64,000 bases of DNA from GWE2-42-39 sp034003625 (lineage in GTDB: Bacteria > Bacteroidota > Bacteroidia > Bacteroidales > Prolixibacteraceae): assembly GCA_034003625.1 (NCBI GenBank), contig JAVEYG010000011.1, positions 52,172-116,171 of the forward strand, read 5' to 3'. Made by a program: the position numbers and the translations under genes. The stretch's first letter is position 1. Every line of letters begins with the position of its first letter. The notes under the pieces are model-generated. The model was not told the DNA's origin. It ran no database searches and saw only the letters and a list, made by a program, of their open reading frames with translations. Positions 18,577 to 27,593 of this stretch are shown here, piece after piece.

Positions 18577-18835
18577 TTTCCATAGTCGTTGCTTTCAGTT
18601 ACAACAGGCTTCAACAGATACGGGCGACCTTTTTGATCCAAGCAAAAAGCCAAATCGCCGTAAAAATTCTGTCCCGGATGAACCCGGTCAATATCCAGAT
18701 CAACGCAGGACGTTGTACTTGTTTTTTCAGAATACCGATGAATTCATTGATATCTTTCCGTGAGCCGTTCCACAACAGTTGCCAGGAGGTGCGGATTCTG
18801 TCTGTTTACCACCGGTTTTTCAGTGGGTGCCGGGT
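18577..18835 (-). pseudogene. Decayed remnant of a GH140-like (DUF4038) gene
   Basis: Reading the minus strand gives pieces that align in order with the N-terminal part of the intact GH140-like protein at 27594-29180, but in different frames. NPHLLA (intact NPHLMA) is followed, after loss of about 15 codons, by WQLLWNGSRKDINE (intact WQLLRNGSREDVKE). In the next frame comes PGQNFYGDLAFCLDQKGRP (intact PGRNFYGDFAFGLGKNGMP), then LLKPVVT (intact PLQPITT), up to the lacI stop. There is therefore at least one deletion and one or more frameshifts, and the C-terminal three quarters are gone. It sits directly downstream of the sulfatase at 18960, exactly where the intact copy sits downstream of its own sulfatase. 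It is non-functional. Confidence 0.85.
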
Positions 18836-18959
18836 TCCGTTCTGTAAAAACAGAAACTTAAAAAAACACCGGTAAAACTATGTATCCCAATCTTTTTCTT
18901 TTTTTGACAAGACGTTCCAACTCCATACGTTATATTTTTATTCCAAGATTAACAATGTG

Positions 18960-20573
18960 TTAATCCCGGGTTACTTTGCTTCCCCACCAGTTGTTTCCGG
19001 GATCAAAATCTTTTGAAAGGACTCCCATCCGCTGTTTTTCCAATTTCGGAAGCTGGATTTGTTCAACCTTTTCAAGATGTTTTTCTTCTATTTGTTTTTT
19101 ATATTCCGGGTCATTTTCAGGAAAGCGCGCCCCAGCTTCACCGAGATAATCAAAAAGTTTCGTGTGCAATTCGTTTACTTTATCCGGATAATGCTGTGCT
19201 AAATCGGTTGTTTCCTGAAGGTCGGCATTCAGATTGTACAATTCTTCCCGGCCATCTTCGTAATAATGGATCAGTTTCCAGTCGCCCTCGCGGATGATGG
19301 ATGAAGGTTCGCCCCCTTGATTTCCGTAATGCGGATAGTGCCAAAACAATGGCCTTTCAGTAATATTTTCTCCTTTTAACAAAGGCAGAAGGCTCACACC
19401 GTCAACATGTTCCTGCGGGCGAAGCACCTGCCCGGTCAAATCAAGAATAGTCGGATAAAAGTCGGTACCGGAAACCGGAACGTCACATTTTCTGCCGCCT
19501 TTGGTCAAGCCCGGGACTTTGATAAAATAAGGCTCGCGGATGCCTCCTTCAAACTGGTAACCTTTCCCGGCCCGAAGGGGTTTGTTTGAGGTTGAGTTTG
19601 AATCACCCGCGGTCACGCCACCGTTGTCCGAAGTAAAAATGACGATGGTGTTTTCGGCCAACCCCAATTCATCCAGGGCATTTAAAACCAGTCCGACCGC
19701 ATCGTCCATGGTTTCTACTAACCCTGCATAAACCGGATTATCCTGCACCTGCCGGATCGGAAGGAAATGTCCCATTTTATAACCGCTTTTGGCGATCCCC
19801 ATTTCTTCTGCCTTTTGCCGGTACTTTTTCCACTTCTCTTCGGTGGTTTCTATAGGCCCGTGAACCGCATAAAATGAAAGGAATGCAAACACGGGCTGAC
19901 CGGTCTTTTCCGGATTGTATTCTTTGAAAAAGCGCGCAGTCTCCTCCGCCAGTCTCATGGATAAGTTTTCACCATCTCTCCGGTTTTCCAGGTTCGGGTT
20001 TTCCCAGGGCGAATAATAGCCGCCAATCGGACTGCCCTTGTCCCAACCCCCTTTATTGATGTCGAAACCATGGTCTTCGGGCCAGGAACCTTTGCTGCCA
20101 AGATGCCATTTTCCGGCAAAGAATGTTTTATAGCCTGCCTCTTTCATCGCTTCGGGCAAAGTAATATATTCGGAAGGCAACTGGTGCACATAGTCGGGAG
20201 GCAAAAGTTGATTGTGCCGGTTCTGTTTTCGCCAGTTTGCACCGGAAGGTGCTCCGATCCAGTCGGTGATACCATGCCGTGCAGGCGTTTTTCCCGACAG
20301 GATACTCGCCCGTGAAGGACTGCAAACCTGGCAGGCGGCATATCCATTGATGAAAGCCATTCCTTCGTTGGCAATGCGATCGATATTTGGGGTCTCGTAA
20401 TACCTGCTTCCGGTGCAACTCAGATCGTGTTTGCCCAAATCATCGGCCAGAATGAACAGTACATTCATCCGTCCAGTTGTCTGAGACGGCTCTTTGCGCG
20501 AATTTTTGTCTAAAGTACAACTCAGAGAACTTGTCAATGCCAAAGCAGCAAGGGAAAGAGTAGAATGCTTCAT
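18960..20573 (-). CDS. Secreted S1-family (type I) sulfatase, copy B
   Basis: 537 aa, exported with an N-terminal signal and a lipobox-like Cys19. The sulfatase signature C-S-P-S-R-A-S-I-L-S-G-K starts at Cys84, the residue that becomes formylglycine. Calcium-site aspartates are D44-D45 (ILADD), and the second Asp/Asn pair is in FTSDNGG. The C-terminal subdomain has HYPHYGNQGGEPSS and DWKLIHYYEDGREELYNL. It hydrolyses a sulfate ester on a sugar; the position and sugar cannot be told from sequence. It is very similar (roughly four in five residues by eye) to the sulfatase at 29207, its partner in the duplicated cassette. It lies 71 bp after the GH28-like gene and is followed by the GH140 remnant. 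Activity needs a formylglycine-generating or anSME-type maturase, not encoded here. Confidence 0.94.
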   Translation of the reverse strand: MKHSTLSLAALALTSSLSCTLDKNSRKEPSQTTGRMNVLFILADDLGKHDLSCTGSRYYETPNIDRIANEGMAFINGYAACQVCSPSRASILSGKTPARHGITDWIGAPSGANWRKQNRHNQLLPPDYVHQLPSEYITLPEAMKEAGYKTFFAGKWHLGSKGSWPEDHGFDINKGGWDKGSPIGGYYSPWENPNLENRRDGENLSMRLAEETARFFKEYNPEKTGQPVFAFLSFYAVHGPIETTEEKWKKYRQKAEEMGIAKSGYKMGHFLPIRQVQDNPVYAGLVETMDDAVGLVLNALDELGLAENTIVIFTSDNGGVTAGDSNSTSNKPLRAGKGYQFEGGIREPYFIKVPGLTKGGRKCDVPVSGTDFYPTILDLTGQVLRPQEHVDGVSLLPLLKGENITERPLFWHYPHYGNQGGEPSSIIREGDWKLIHYYEDGREELYNLNADLQETTDLAQHYPDKVNELHTKLFDYLGEAGARFPENDPEYKKQIEEKHLEKVEQIQLPKLEKQRMGVLSKDFDPGNNWWGSKVTRD

Positions 20574-20644
20574 TTTTTCGTTTTGTTGGTTCGGTCCCTA
20601 AATGTAGTTATTTTACCCTTTTCAGAATGCCGATTTAGCAACTT

Positions 20645-22072
20645 CTATCTTTTTATGACTTTATTTTCAGGAATTTTCGATTTGTTGAGATAAACATTAG
20701 AAACGGATTCATTCTTCACATCATCCAAAACCACAGGTGGGCGTTCATCTGTCTTGTTCAAATGGAGATGAAAATTATCAATATGCAACCCGTTGACATG
20801 TCGTCCAAAGAAACCCGATGCCGGCAAAGTCCCCACTAAACTGAACTCGGGCCACCAACCTTTAAGTACCTCAAGGGTATACTCGTTCAGATTTTGGCGT
20901 CCGGCATCTTCTTTGGTCCCGCCTCCGGAAACAAAAAACTGAATATCCCTGAAGATCAGATTTTCAATATCATGTCCCGGCAAACCGGTAATAAAAAATG
21001 CTGAATTTTTATCGAGCTCTCGGTTGTCTACCATAAAATTGCTGAAGATGAAGTTTTGCATCGACTCCATCGGGTACATCTCTTCCGGTGAATCGACACA
21101 CGCCCGTTGTTGGCAGAAAGTCATAAAAATCGGACGCGGCACGTTCTTCATCGTCAGGTTCGAGAAGGTCATATTTTTCATGGTCCCGCCTTCGTTCAAC
21201 TGGATTTTCAATCCGGAATCCTGAATATTGCTGAAGGTGCAGTTGGTCACCGTGACCGATTCAAAATTGCCACGCGACAGCAAACCAATGCGCATCCCCG
21301 CCCATTTGCTTTCAAAATTACAATTGGTAATTGTGATGTTTTCGCACGAAATATTCGGATCGGATGCCTGCAGACAGATGGAGTCGTCGCTGGTATTGAA
21401 CGAACAATTTGAAACACGGACATTTTTACATCCGTCAAAATCAAGCCCATCTCCGTTTTTGTTCACGCGGCTGTGGATGCGGATGCCATCGACAACAATT
21501 TCGGTGCAATACAGCCAGGCCGACACCCAGGCGGCAGGGTTAATAATTGTAAGATCGCGCATGTGTATATCACTACAGTTTTTAAACCGCATCAACATCG
21601 GGCGACCGATTTTTGCGGTAAAGTTTTCGGGATACCCGTTACCATCAATGGTCCCATAACCCTCAATTGCGAACGACTTTGCGCCATCGGCATATATGAG
21701 GCACTTGTTCATGTGGGGCTCGTTTTTGTACATGTTTTTATGGGTATTGTCCGAATAATCGGCAATATTCGGACTACCAAGCAATACTGCACCATTATCT
21801 ACTCGAAGGGTAACGTGGCTTTTAAGAAAAATTGTGCCAATTACCACCGTTTTACCTGAAGGTATCAATACCGTACCGCCGCCATTTTTGGTACAGGCAT
21901 CAATGGCACTTTGTACCGCTTTGGTGTCGATGGCAATACCATCGGCTTTTGCACCGAAATCCAACACATTATAGGTATTGGCCGACAGCCCTAAAGAGTA
22001 TGTCGTATAAATAAATAGTAAGGACAGAAACTTTAATATCCTTTTATTAGAAATTGTTGTTGCCATTGTCAT
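20645..22072 (-). CDS. GH28-like secreted beta-helix glycosidase, copy B
   Basis: 475 aa. Signal peptide at about residues 10-31, then NTYNVLDFGAKADG, the usual opening of GH28/pectate_lyase_3 proteins. Right-handed beta-helix coils follow. The GH28 active-site region is recognisable: NGDGLDFDG (near 206), TSDDSICL (near 229), WAGMRIG in place of the polygalacturonase GHG (near 260) and SGLKIQL in place of RIK (near 289). The Asp pair that cleaves galacturonosyl or related uronosyl bonds is kept, while the altered GHG suggests an exo-acting or non-standard substrate (inference). Together with the sulfatase it forms a block equivalent to 29207-32431. It probably acts in the periplasm on imported oligosaccharides. 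Confidence 0.85.
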   Translation of the reverse strand: MTMATTISNKRILKFLSLLFIYTTYSLGLSANTYNVLDFGAKADGIAIDTKAVQSAIDACTKNGGGTVLIPSGKTVVIGTIFLKSHVTLRVDNGAVLLGSPNIADYSDNTHKNMYKNEPHMNKCLIYADGAKSFAIEGYGTIDGNGYPENFTAKIGRPMLMRFKNCSDIHMRDLTIINPAAWVSAWLYCTEIVVDGIRIHSRVNKNGDGLDFDGCKNVRVSNCSFNTSDDSICLQASDPNISCENITITNCNFESKWAGMRIGLLSRGNFESVTVTNCTFSNIQDSGLKIQLNEGGTMKNMTFSNLTMKNVPRPIFMTFCQQRACVDSPEEMYPMESMQNFIFSNFMVDNRELDKNSAFFITGLPGHDIENLIFRDIQFFVSGGGTKEDAGRQNLNEYTLEVLKGWWPEFSLVGTLPASGFFGRHVNGLHIDNFHLHLNKTDERPPVVLDDVKNESVSNVYLNKSKIPENKVIKR

Positions 22073-22136
22073 AACCTCCTAACTGAACATTATCTATTAA
22101 TTTTTAAATCTCACGTAACGAACCATAGACGATAAA

Positions 22137-23831
22137 TCAAAGTTTTCCGGGCGACATTTGGGTCCAAGGAGTGAATGTACCAACAGTATGGTTCTTTATT
22201 TTCCTTTTATATATTTTGTCCCCGCAAAATACGAAAAGCGTGTCAAACTCAGCGCCTCCGATACATACACCGGTAGCAGCTTGATTGTTGGGCAGAGGCA
22301 AAATAACTTGTGTCGGGCCATCCCATGCGCATACCTGTATCCCATAATTCGTGGCTACATATAAATGCCCTTCCCTGTCGTAACAAACTGACTCTGCCTT
22401 GCTATTATCCTCCGCATCAGGTACATGAAGCCAGAAAAAGCGTTCCTTGTTATTTAGTTTCCCATCAGGCGCTATCGTATAACTATAAACCCAATGAGAT
22501 TGATTTTCAGCTACTGCCAGCAACCAATGGTCAGGTGACATGGCAATGCCCGTTGGAAATTTGATGCCTGAATCGACCATGATTTTATTTCCTTCTTTTA
22601 CCATCCAAACCTTGCCTGATTCTGCTTCGGAAACATAAATCCCGCCATCGGGTTTAGCCAATACATATTCTCCGTAAATTTCTTCAGCATAAAGAGTCTC
22701 TTTTCCCTGGCTATTATAACTCTTGATTTTACCTGTTTTTGAAGAAACAGAATAAAGTTCCCCCTTAGCGCCAAATGAAAGACCTGAACTGTGACCACCA
22801 TCGGAGAGAAAGGTTGCTACATTACCACTGGTACTAATCTTGAATATTTTATTGGCTGGTTCATCAACAAAGAATACCTCTCCTTTGGCGTTACATGCAG
22901 GACCACGGGCATCGACAAATCCATCTGCGACCAACTTCCATGTTTCGCCCTTAAGGATAATATCCTGCACTCTTGGCGCACTAAGCCCCGTTTTAACAGG
23001 TTCGGGCCAATCTTTCCATAAATAAGTCATTGCTTCGGCAAAATACTCTTTATAGCCAACAACATGCTTGCCTTCTAATATTCGGAATTGATAGTCGTAA
23101 CCGGAAAATTTCAATGCCTTGTCCATTTCCTGGTCCACCAGGAACCAGTTGCCAGCACAGTTTTCCATATCGTTTGTGCCGGTTGTAAGATAGGCCCGGA
23201 TAGGTTTTGCTTCAGTTTTACGAACAAGCAATGGGAATTCGTGCCCCCCGCGAAAGCCCACAAAACTGCCACTATTGCAGTACACCCGCGTAAATGCATC
23301 TGGCCGCTCCCATGCCGCGTTAAAAGCTGAAATCCCACCGCTACTGGCACCGCCAATTCCCCTGTCGTCACCCTTATCGCTCAGGTTTAGCTTATACTTT
23401 TCAACAACGAAAGGAAGAATCTCTTCAAGGATGAATCGCGCATAAGCATCACCAAGGGCATCGTACTCAAAGCAACGGTTCGGACGGTGTTTCGTATTGC
23501 TATCAGCAGGTGGCACATTCCCTGGATTTACGAAAACCCCAACCATTACCGGAATACCATTAATTGCAATCAGGGAATCCATGACACTTGCGGAGTTCGG
23601 ACGAATACCATCTTGCTGGACGTACACACAAGCCGGCTTTGATGGATCAAGTTGGGCAGGAAGATATACCGTTACCGTGCGTTCGGTCCCCGGATAGATT
23701 TTGCTTTTGTTGAATTGGAATGTTTCGACCCTCCCTTTGGGGATTTCAAGCTTTTGCACGGCTTGGGCATTGCATAGCAAGCTTTGAGCTAAAAAGATAA
23801 AAAAATACGAAATCAATTTTAATTTTTTCAT
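22137..23831 (-). CDS. CE1-like esterase fused to SMP-30/gluconolactonase-like propeller
   Basis: 564 aa from MKKLKLISYFFIF. An ATG 54 bp upstream gives no signal peptide, so the internal start is preferred. Residues 25-280 are an alpha/beta-hydrolase of the CE1/Fes type: RTVTVYLPAQ, QQDGIRP, the nucleophile elbow G-A-S-S-G with Ser163, and EGKHVVGYKEYFAEAMTYLW with the His. Residues about 290-550 form a six-bladed SMP-30/gluconolactonase-like propeller (FVDARGPACNAKGEVFFVDE, GLSFGAKGELY, GIAMSPDHWLLAVAE, ESVCYDREGHLYVATNYGIQV). A secreted double enzyme that removes an ester (acetyl, methyl or feruloyl) and opens a lactone would fit pectin-like substrates. The gene lies 64 bp before the GH28 copy B gene, in the same transcription unit. 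Confidence 0.85.
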   Translation of the reverse strand: MKKLKLISYFFIFLAQSLLCNAQAVQKLEIPKGRVETFQFNKSKIYPGTERTVTVYLPAQLDPSKPACVYVQQDGIRPNSASVMDSLIAINGIPVMVGVFVNPGNVPPADSNTKHRPNRCFEYDALGDAYARFILEEILPFVVEKYKLNLSDKGDDRGIGGASSGGISAFNAAWERPDAFTRVYCNSGSFVGFRGGHEFPLLVRKTEAKPIRAYLTTGTNDMENCAGNWFLVDQEMDKALKFSGYDYQFRILEGKHVVGYKEYFAEAMTYLWKDWPEPVKTGLSAPRVQDIILKGETWKLVADGFVDARGPACNAKGEVFFVDEPANKIFKISTSGNVATFLSDGGHSSGLSFGAKGELYSVSSKTGKIKSYNSQGKETLYAEEIYGEYVLAKPDGGIYVSEAESGKVWMVKEGNKIMVDSGIKFPTGIAMSPDHWLLAVAENQSHWVYSYTIAPDGKLNNKERFFWLHVPDAEDNSKAESVCYDREGHLYVATNYGIQVCAWDGPTQVILPLPNNQAATGVCIGGAEFDTLFVFCGDKIYKRKIKNHTVGTFTPWTQMSPGKL

Positions 23832-23983
23832 TTCATCGGCCTTATTTATTCCTATACTCCGGATATCATCCAATTCATTATTCATTTAGTTACCTAAGAA
23901 CTTCTCACTAAGATTCTCCATCTCCTGTTCTTCAATACCAAAAGATATCAAAGCAGGAAAGTGGTTGTCATTTTTTTCCGTAA

Positions 23984-24011
23984 ATCAGGTTAATAATCAT
24001 AACAACCTGAT
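23984..24011 (-). terminator. Inverted repeat between propeller and esterase genes
   Basis: ATCAGGTT (23984-23991) and AACCTGAT (24004-24011) form a perfect 8-bp stem with a 12-nt loop in the 233-bp gap 23832-24064. On the minus strand it is followed by an A/T-rich stretch, but not a clean T run. It could be a weak terminator splitting the enzyme operon or an operator. A single TTGTCAT (23965-23971) lies nearby. Confidence 0.35.
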
Positions 24012-24064
24012 CGTGCGGCTGCATCAGTCTAAAGTCAAAAGAATTTATCATCATGGTTTTTGTT

Positions 24065-25216
24065 TTAATGATCTGTTTTCAGTGGAATAGCAATATTAAA
24101 TGAGTGTTCTTCCGGATCGTCTGATGGAAGCCCGGCCAAAAACAACACTTTGGGCTTTCCGTCTTCCATAAAGATTTTCGGCATCTCCAATCGTATAAAA
24201 TTCTGTATTTTTCCATCCTCCCACAGTATATTCCTATCCTTTACAAATGAATTTGCAGACCTTTCCCAATTGATACCGTCTTCCGATTCAAGCAGGTGAA
24301 GTATGTTTCCATGTTCGGTCAGAAAAGGCGCATCATGATCTTTTACAATCGCATAATACCGGTCATTTTGGAACCATTCTTCATGATCGTCAACATGAAA
24401 ATTGAAAAATTTATCAGGAAAGACTTCGTTTTTATTTACCAACGGTCTTTCAACTTTGGTGAACGGTCCGAGTGGCGATTCACCTATAGAAGGATAGTGA
24501 AATACACCGCCACCAAACCGGCCTTCTCCGGGCAGTTGTGTCTTGAAATAGAGATAGACTTTATTTTCCGGAGTAACCATAGCGCAAGGAGTTGCCACAA
24601 CTCCACTACCATATTCAGGAACATCGAGCAAAGGCTTATCGAACCGCTGCCAGGGGCCGGATGGATGGTCAGCAACGGCCACCCCAACCCGTTGGTTCAT
24701 TCGGTACTGCCATGCTTCATCTTTGTCGTCAATCGATTTTTCTGGCCCCCAGTCTCCCGGGCCATGAGTTCCGGTGTAATACAGATAGTACTTATTGTTG
24801 AACGCGATTATACTTGGGTTATGGGCCATAGTACCGTCCCAATCTGTCTGTTTTCGTGGCCCCAGCGCAACTCCTTTATAGGTATATGGACCTTCAGGTT
24901 TATCGGCGGTTGCATAGCCTATCATAGAGTGGGTTACCCATGCACGGTGCCCCAGATGTTTGGGCCAATGGGAAAAAAACATGTGGCATGTGCCGTCTGG
25001 TGTCTGCACCATATCTGCGCACCATACCATATAATCATCCAACTTAAAAACAGACGATCGCAAAAAGGTGTCTGGAATAAGCTCTAAAAAATTAAGCGTA
25101 TTCAGGGGCCGTTCTGTATCTGGCTTGTTTAGCTGATCTACATTGATCAGCTTCCAAATCCCCAAAATACCTCCTCCAATCAGACAAAAAATTAGAATTC
25201 TAAACAGGGACTTCAT
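24065..25216 (-). CDS. Five-bladed beta-propeller glycosidase-like protein (GH43/GH117-like fold)
   Basis: 383 aa. An N-terminal hydrophobic helix (residues 5-25) serves as signal or anchor. The propeller blades show the repeats usual for GH43/GH32/GH117-type proteins: MVWCADMVQTPDGTCHMFFSHW, MAHNPSIIAFNNKYYLYYTG, ATPCAMVTPENKVYLYFKTQL, HVDDHEEWFQNDRYYAIVKDHD and GLPSD. Acidic residues in these blades are catalytic candidates but cannot be assigned with confidence. It belongs to the same broad family as the TAT-type protein at 34120, with the blade signature ADKPEGPYTY against AEKPEGPYHV. It lies 15 bp downstream of the isomerase-like gene in the unit starting at 27411. Confidence 0.75.
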   Translation of the reverse strand: MKSLFRILIFCLIGGGILGIWKLINVDQLNKPDTERPLNTLNFLELIPDTFLRSSVFKLDDYMVWCADMVQTPDGTCHMFFSHWPKHLGHRAWVTHSMIGYATADKPEGPYTYKGVALGPRKQTDWDGTMAHNPSIIAFNNKYYLYYTGTHGPGDWGPEKSIDDKDEAWQYRMNQRVGVAVADHPSGPWQRFDKPLLDVPEYGSGVVATPCAMVTPENKVYLYFKTQLPGEGRFGGGVFHYPSIGESPLGPFTKVERPLVNKNEVFPDKFFNFHVDDHEEWFQNDRYYAIVKDHDAPFLTEHGNILHLLESEDGINWERSANSFVKDRNILWEDGKIQNFIRLEMPKIFMEDGKPKVLFLAGLPSDDPEEHSFNIAIPLKTDH

Positions 25217-25231
25217 CTTTGAATGATTTTA

Positions 25232-26086
25232 TCAGAATCTCAGGCTTTTCAGGTATTCAATAGTTTGAGGAACCTGTTTGTAGTAAACCGGGCTTTCATC
25301 TTCGATGTAATAATGTTCGATGTCCGCTTTTTTTGCCGCTTTCAGAATAGCAGGTATGTCTAATTGACCTGTTCCCAGGGCTACATCATTTTCTTTTGGA
25401 GTAGTACCCGAATGGTTGCCCTCAACGCCCTTTTTCAGGTCTTTCAGGTGAAGAAGTTTAAACCGCTTTGGGTATTTGTTGATCAATTCAGCCGGATCAA
25501 ACCCAGGAAAGAATGTCCAGAGAATGTCAATCTCGAAGCTGACATATTTCGGATCTGTTTCGGTAATGATAAAGTCCATTAACGTTCCGTTACCATGTGG
25601 GTGAAACTCGTAGCCATGATTATGGTAGCAAAAGGTAATGCCGAATTCATCCTTTAGTATTTTTCCAGCCGTATTGAAATCGTTAACCGCTTTTTGTGCG
25701 ACTTCGAAATTAAAAACTCCTTTATGGGGAATCATCGCTACACGCACATACTTGGCGCCCAGCACTTTCGCATTTTCGCCAACCTCGCTTGTTTTATTTA
25801 CAAGATCGGAATAACCGACACCAAAGGAGGAACAAAACATGCCCCGGTCATCGAGCAATTTCCGAAGTTCAGCCGCTGTTTTCCCAAACAGATTGGAAAA
25901 TTCCATGTCTTTGATGCCCATTTCCTTCAAAGTGTCGAGTGTTGCGGCCACGTCTTTCGCAAAACTATTGCGATAGGTGAACGAAACCATCCCCGGCATT
26001 TCAGGGAAAAGCTGCTTTTTCTTTTTGGCATTTACAGCGCCCGAACCAAGCAGCAGGATGCACAAAGCACCTATAATTGTTCTCAT
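25232..26086 (-). CDS. Secreted sugar isomerase/epimerase-like TIM-barrel protein
   Basis: 284 aa, with a signal peptide (cut near VNAK, residue 20). The fold is that of the xylose isomerase-like (AP endonuclease 2) TIM barrels. Metal-site residues fit the family: YHNHGYEFH with two His, FEIDILW with Glu and Asp, LLHLKD and HYYIEDE near the C-terminus. Family members isomerise or epimerise free sugars, keto-inositols and similar compounds, often with a Gfo/Idh/MocA oxidoreductase. Here such a gene is 20 bp upstream, so the two probably act on the same 3-keto or uronic intermediate. An exported version means the chemistry is periplasmic, which is common in Bacteroidota glycan loci. Confidence 0.85.
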   Translation of the reverse strand: MRTIIGALCILLLGSGAVNAKKKKQLFPEMPGMVSFTYRNSFAKDVAATLDTLKEMGIKDMEFSNLFGKTAAELRKLLDDRGMFCSSFGVGYSDLVNKTSEVGENAKVLGAKYVRVAMIPHKGVFNFEVAQKAVNDFNTAGKILKDEFGITFCYHNHGYEFHPHGNGTLMDFIITETDPKYVSFEIDILWTFFPGFDPAELINKYPKRFKLLHLKDLKKGVEGNHSGTTPKENDVALGTGQLDIPAILKAAKKADIEHYYIEDESPVYYKQVPQTIEYLKSLRF

Positions 26087-26106
26087 TTTTACCGATCTTT
26101 AAGTGA

Positions 26107-27411
26107 TTACAATTTCATCTCCCAACCTTTTTCGTAGCTGCGGCCCCAGAGTTTTTCAGCTTCTTTGTTCCCGACAACAGAGCCGGTTTTTGGATCGCAA
26201 TGCAGTGTTGCGCCTGTTCTTTGAGCGATGTTGGCCAAATGGCAAAGCAGCACGCTCTTATGGGCATCAGCAATCGGGGCCGTCAGTTTAGCATTGCCAC
26301 GGATGCTTTCGATGAAGTTATTCAGGTGGAACATGTCGGCAGTACCAGTGGAACTTACAATGTCGGTTGAACTGGCATTGATGTCGGTTTTGATTTCTTT
26401 GACGAGTTTGTTATCCAGATCGTAAATTTTTTTCCCATCGACAATGGTGCCTTTGTCGCCATATACAACGAAACCGCGGCCAGTGCCATCAATTTTATAT
26501 TGATTACAACTGCGGCCTTCCCAGGTAATCACTTTTTCGTCGCCAAACTCGAACGAAGCGATTTGCGTGTCGGGCGTTTCCCAATCGTCTTTTGCAGCAT
26601 AACGTCCTCCGGCCGAAGTTACTTTGGTGGCATAATCCACATCCATAAACCAACGCAGGCAATCCAATTCGTGGTTACCGTTGTTACAGGTTTCCGCAGT
26701 ACCCCAATGCCAGAACCAATGCCAGTTGTAATGCACTATGTTGTCCTTGTAATCTTTACGCGGAGCAGGCCCCTGCCACAAATCCCAATCCAGGGTCGAT
26801 GGCAACGGAACAACTTTGCCCACACCAATCGGTTTGCGGGCGTTTACGTACCACGACTTGCCCATGTATGGGTTGCCGATGATGCCTTCGCTGATCAGTT
26901 TTTTAGCTTCAATCAAATTCGGGAACGAACGGCGCTGGCTTCCAACCTGGATCAGCTTGTTGTATTTTTCGCTGGCCTGAACCAGTATTCCGCTCTCGTG
27001 CGGGTTGTGACCAGCCGGTTTCTCCACATACACGTGCTTGCCATTCGAAACGCCCATTAAAGCAGCCGGAGCATGCCAATGGTCAGGCGCTCCAATCACC
27101 AGGGCATCAAAATCGGTTTTGGCTACCAGCTTGCGAATGTCCTTTTCGAGCGCTGGTTTGCGCGAACCTTCCGGCACAGCTTCGAACCCACGCTTAATGG
27201 CGCCATCCTCCACATCGCAAATATAGGCCACTTCCACCCCGGGTATCTTCGAGAAATTCTTGATGTGAAATGCCCCCCGGCTGTTCACGCCCATTACAGC
27301 AATAATTATCTTGTTACTTGGCGCGTTTTTCCCAAATAATGGGAAATTCAATATTGTTAATCCACCAGCAGCAGCCAACGATGAATTTTTTATAAATTTT
27401 CTGCGTTCCAT
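26107..27411 (-). CDS. TAT-exported Gfo/Idh/MocA-family oxidoreductase
   Basis: 434 aa from MERRKFIKNSSLAAAGG, a twin-Arg-like leader. A start 30 bp upstream would place ten residues before it and is less likely. Rossmann part: IIAVMGVNSRGAFHI, YICDVEDG, ALVIGAPDHWHAPAA and the family motif EKPAGHNPHES. The C-terminal catalytic part has YNWHWFWHWGTAETCNNGNHELDCLRW, with the usual His. Such enzymes carry NAD(P) tightly and oxidise or reduce sugars; some (GH109) cleave glycosides by a redox mechanism. It is the first gene of the unit with the isomerase-like and propeller genes. Its promoter gap holds the symmetric GTCA array. Confidence 0.9.
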   Translation of the reverse strand: MERRKFIKNSSLAAAGGLTILNFPLFGKNAPSNKIIIAVMGVNSRGAFHIKNFSKIPGVEVAYICDVEDGAIKRGFEAVPEGSRKPALEKDIRKLVAKTDFDALVIGAPDHWHAPAALMGVSNGKHVYVEKPAGHNPHESGILVQASEKYNKLIQVGSQRRSFPNLIEAKKLISEGIIGNPYMGKSWYVNARKPIGVGKVVPLPSTLDWDLWQGPAPRKDYKDNIVHYNWHWFWHWGTAETCNNGNHELDCLRWFMDVDYATKVTSAGGRYAAKDDWETPDTQIASFEFGDEKVITWEGRSCNQYKIDGTGRGFVVYGDKGTIVDGKKIYDLDNKLVKEIKTDINASSTDIVSSTGTADMFHLNNFIESIRGNAKLTAPIADAHKSVLLCHLANIAQRTGATLHCDPKTGSVVGNKEAEKLWGRSYEKGWEMKL

Positions 27412-27468
27412 GTTTTTCTGTTTTAATTCCTTATTTGTCAATTTATTTACCTATTAGATTTCTCTTAT

Positions 27469-27555
27469 CAGTCAATTTTTGTCATCCCTTGTCATTCTAT
27501 TGTCATTTATCGTTTCAGTGCAACTTAATGACAACTAAATGACCTTTAGTGACCA
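27469..27555. promoter_or_regulatory. Dyad-symmetric array of helically phased GTCA half-sites
   Basis: TTGTCAT occurs at 27479, 27489 and 27500, with CAGTCAA at 27469: steps of 10, 10 and 11 bp. On the other arm the reverse motif occurs at 27528 (ATGACAA), 27539 (ATGACCT) and 27549 (GTGACCA): steps of 11 and 10 bp. The three inner pairs are exactly symmetric about position 27517. The array lies 58-144 bp upstream of the oxidoreductase ATG (27411), in a 182-bp gap following the GH140-like gene. It looks like a multi-dimer operator; the protein that binds is unknown. Confidence 0.65.
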
Positions 27556-27593
27556 GAGATAAATTTGTGGATATCCATAAATATTATCCTAAT

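Noticed and set aside
24296..25087. 263-codon plus-strand open frame
   Set aside because: Antisense to the propeller gene; low-complexity, His/Phe-rich shadow.
27469..27555. Array considered as a CRISPR remnant
   Set aside because: Units are 7 bp with 3-4 bp between and reverse orientation on the second arm, which fits an operator, not repeats with spacers.
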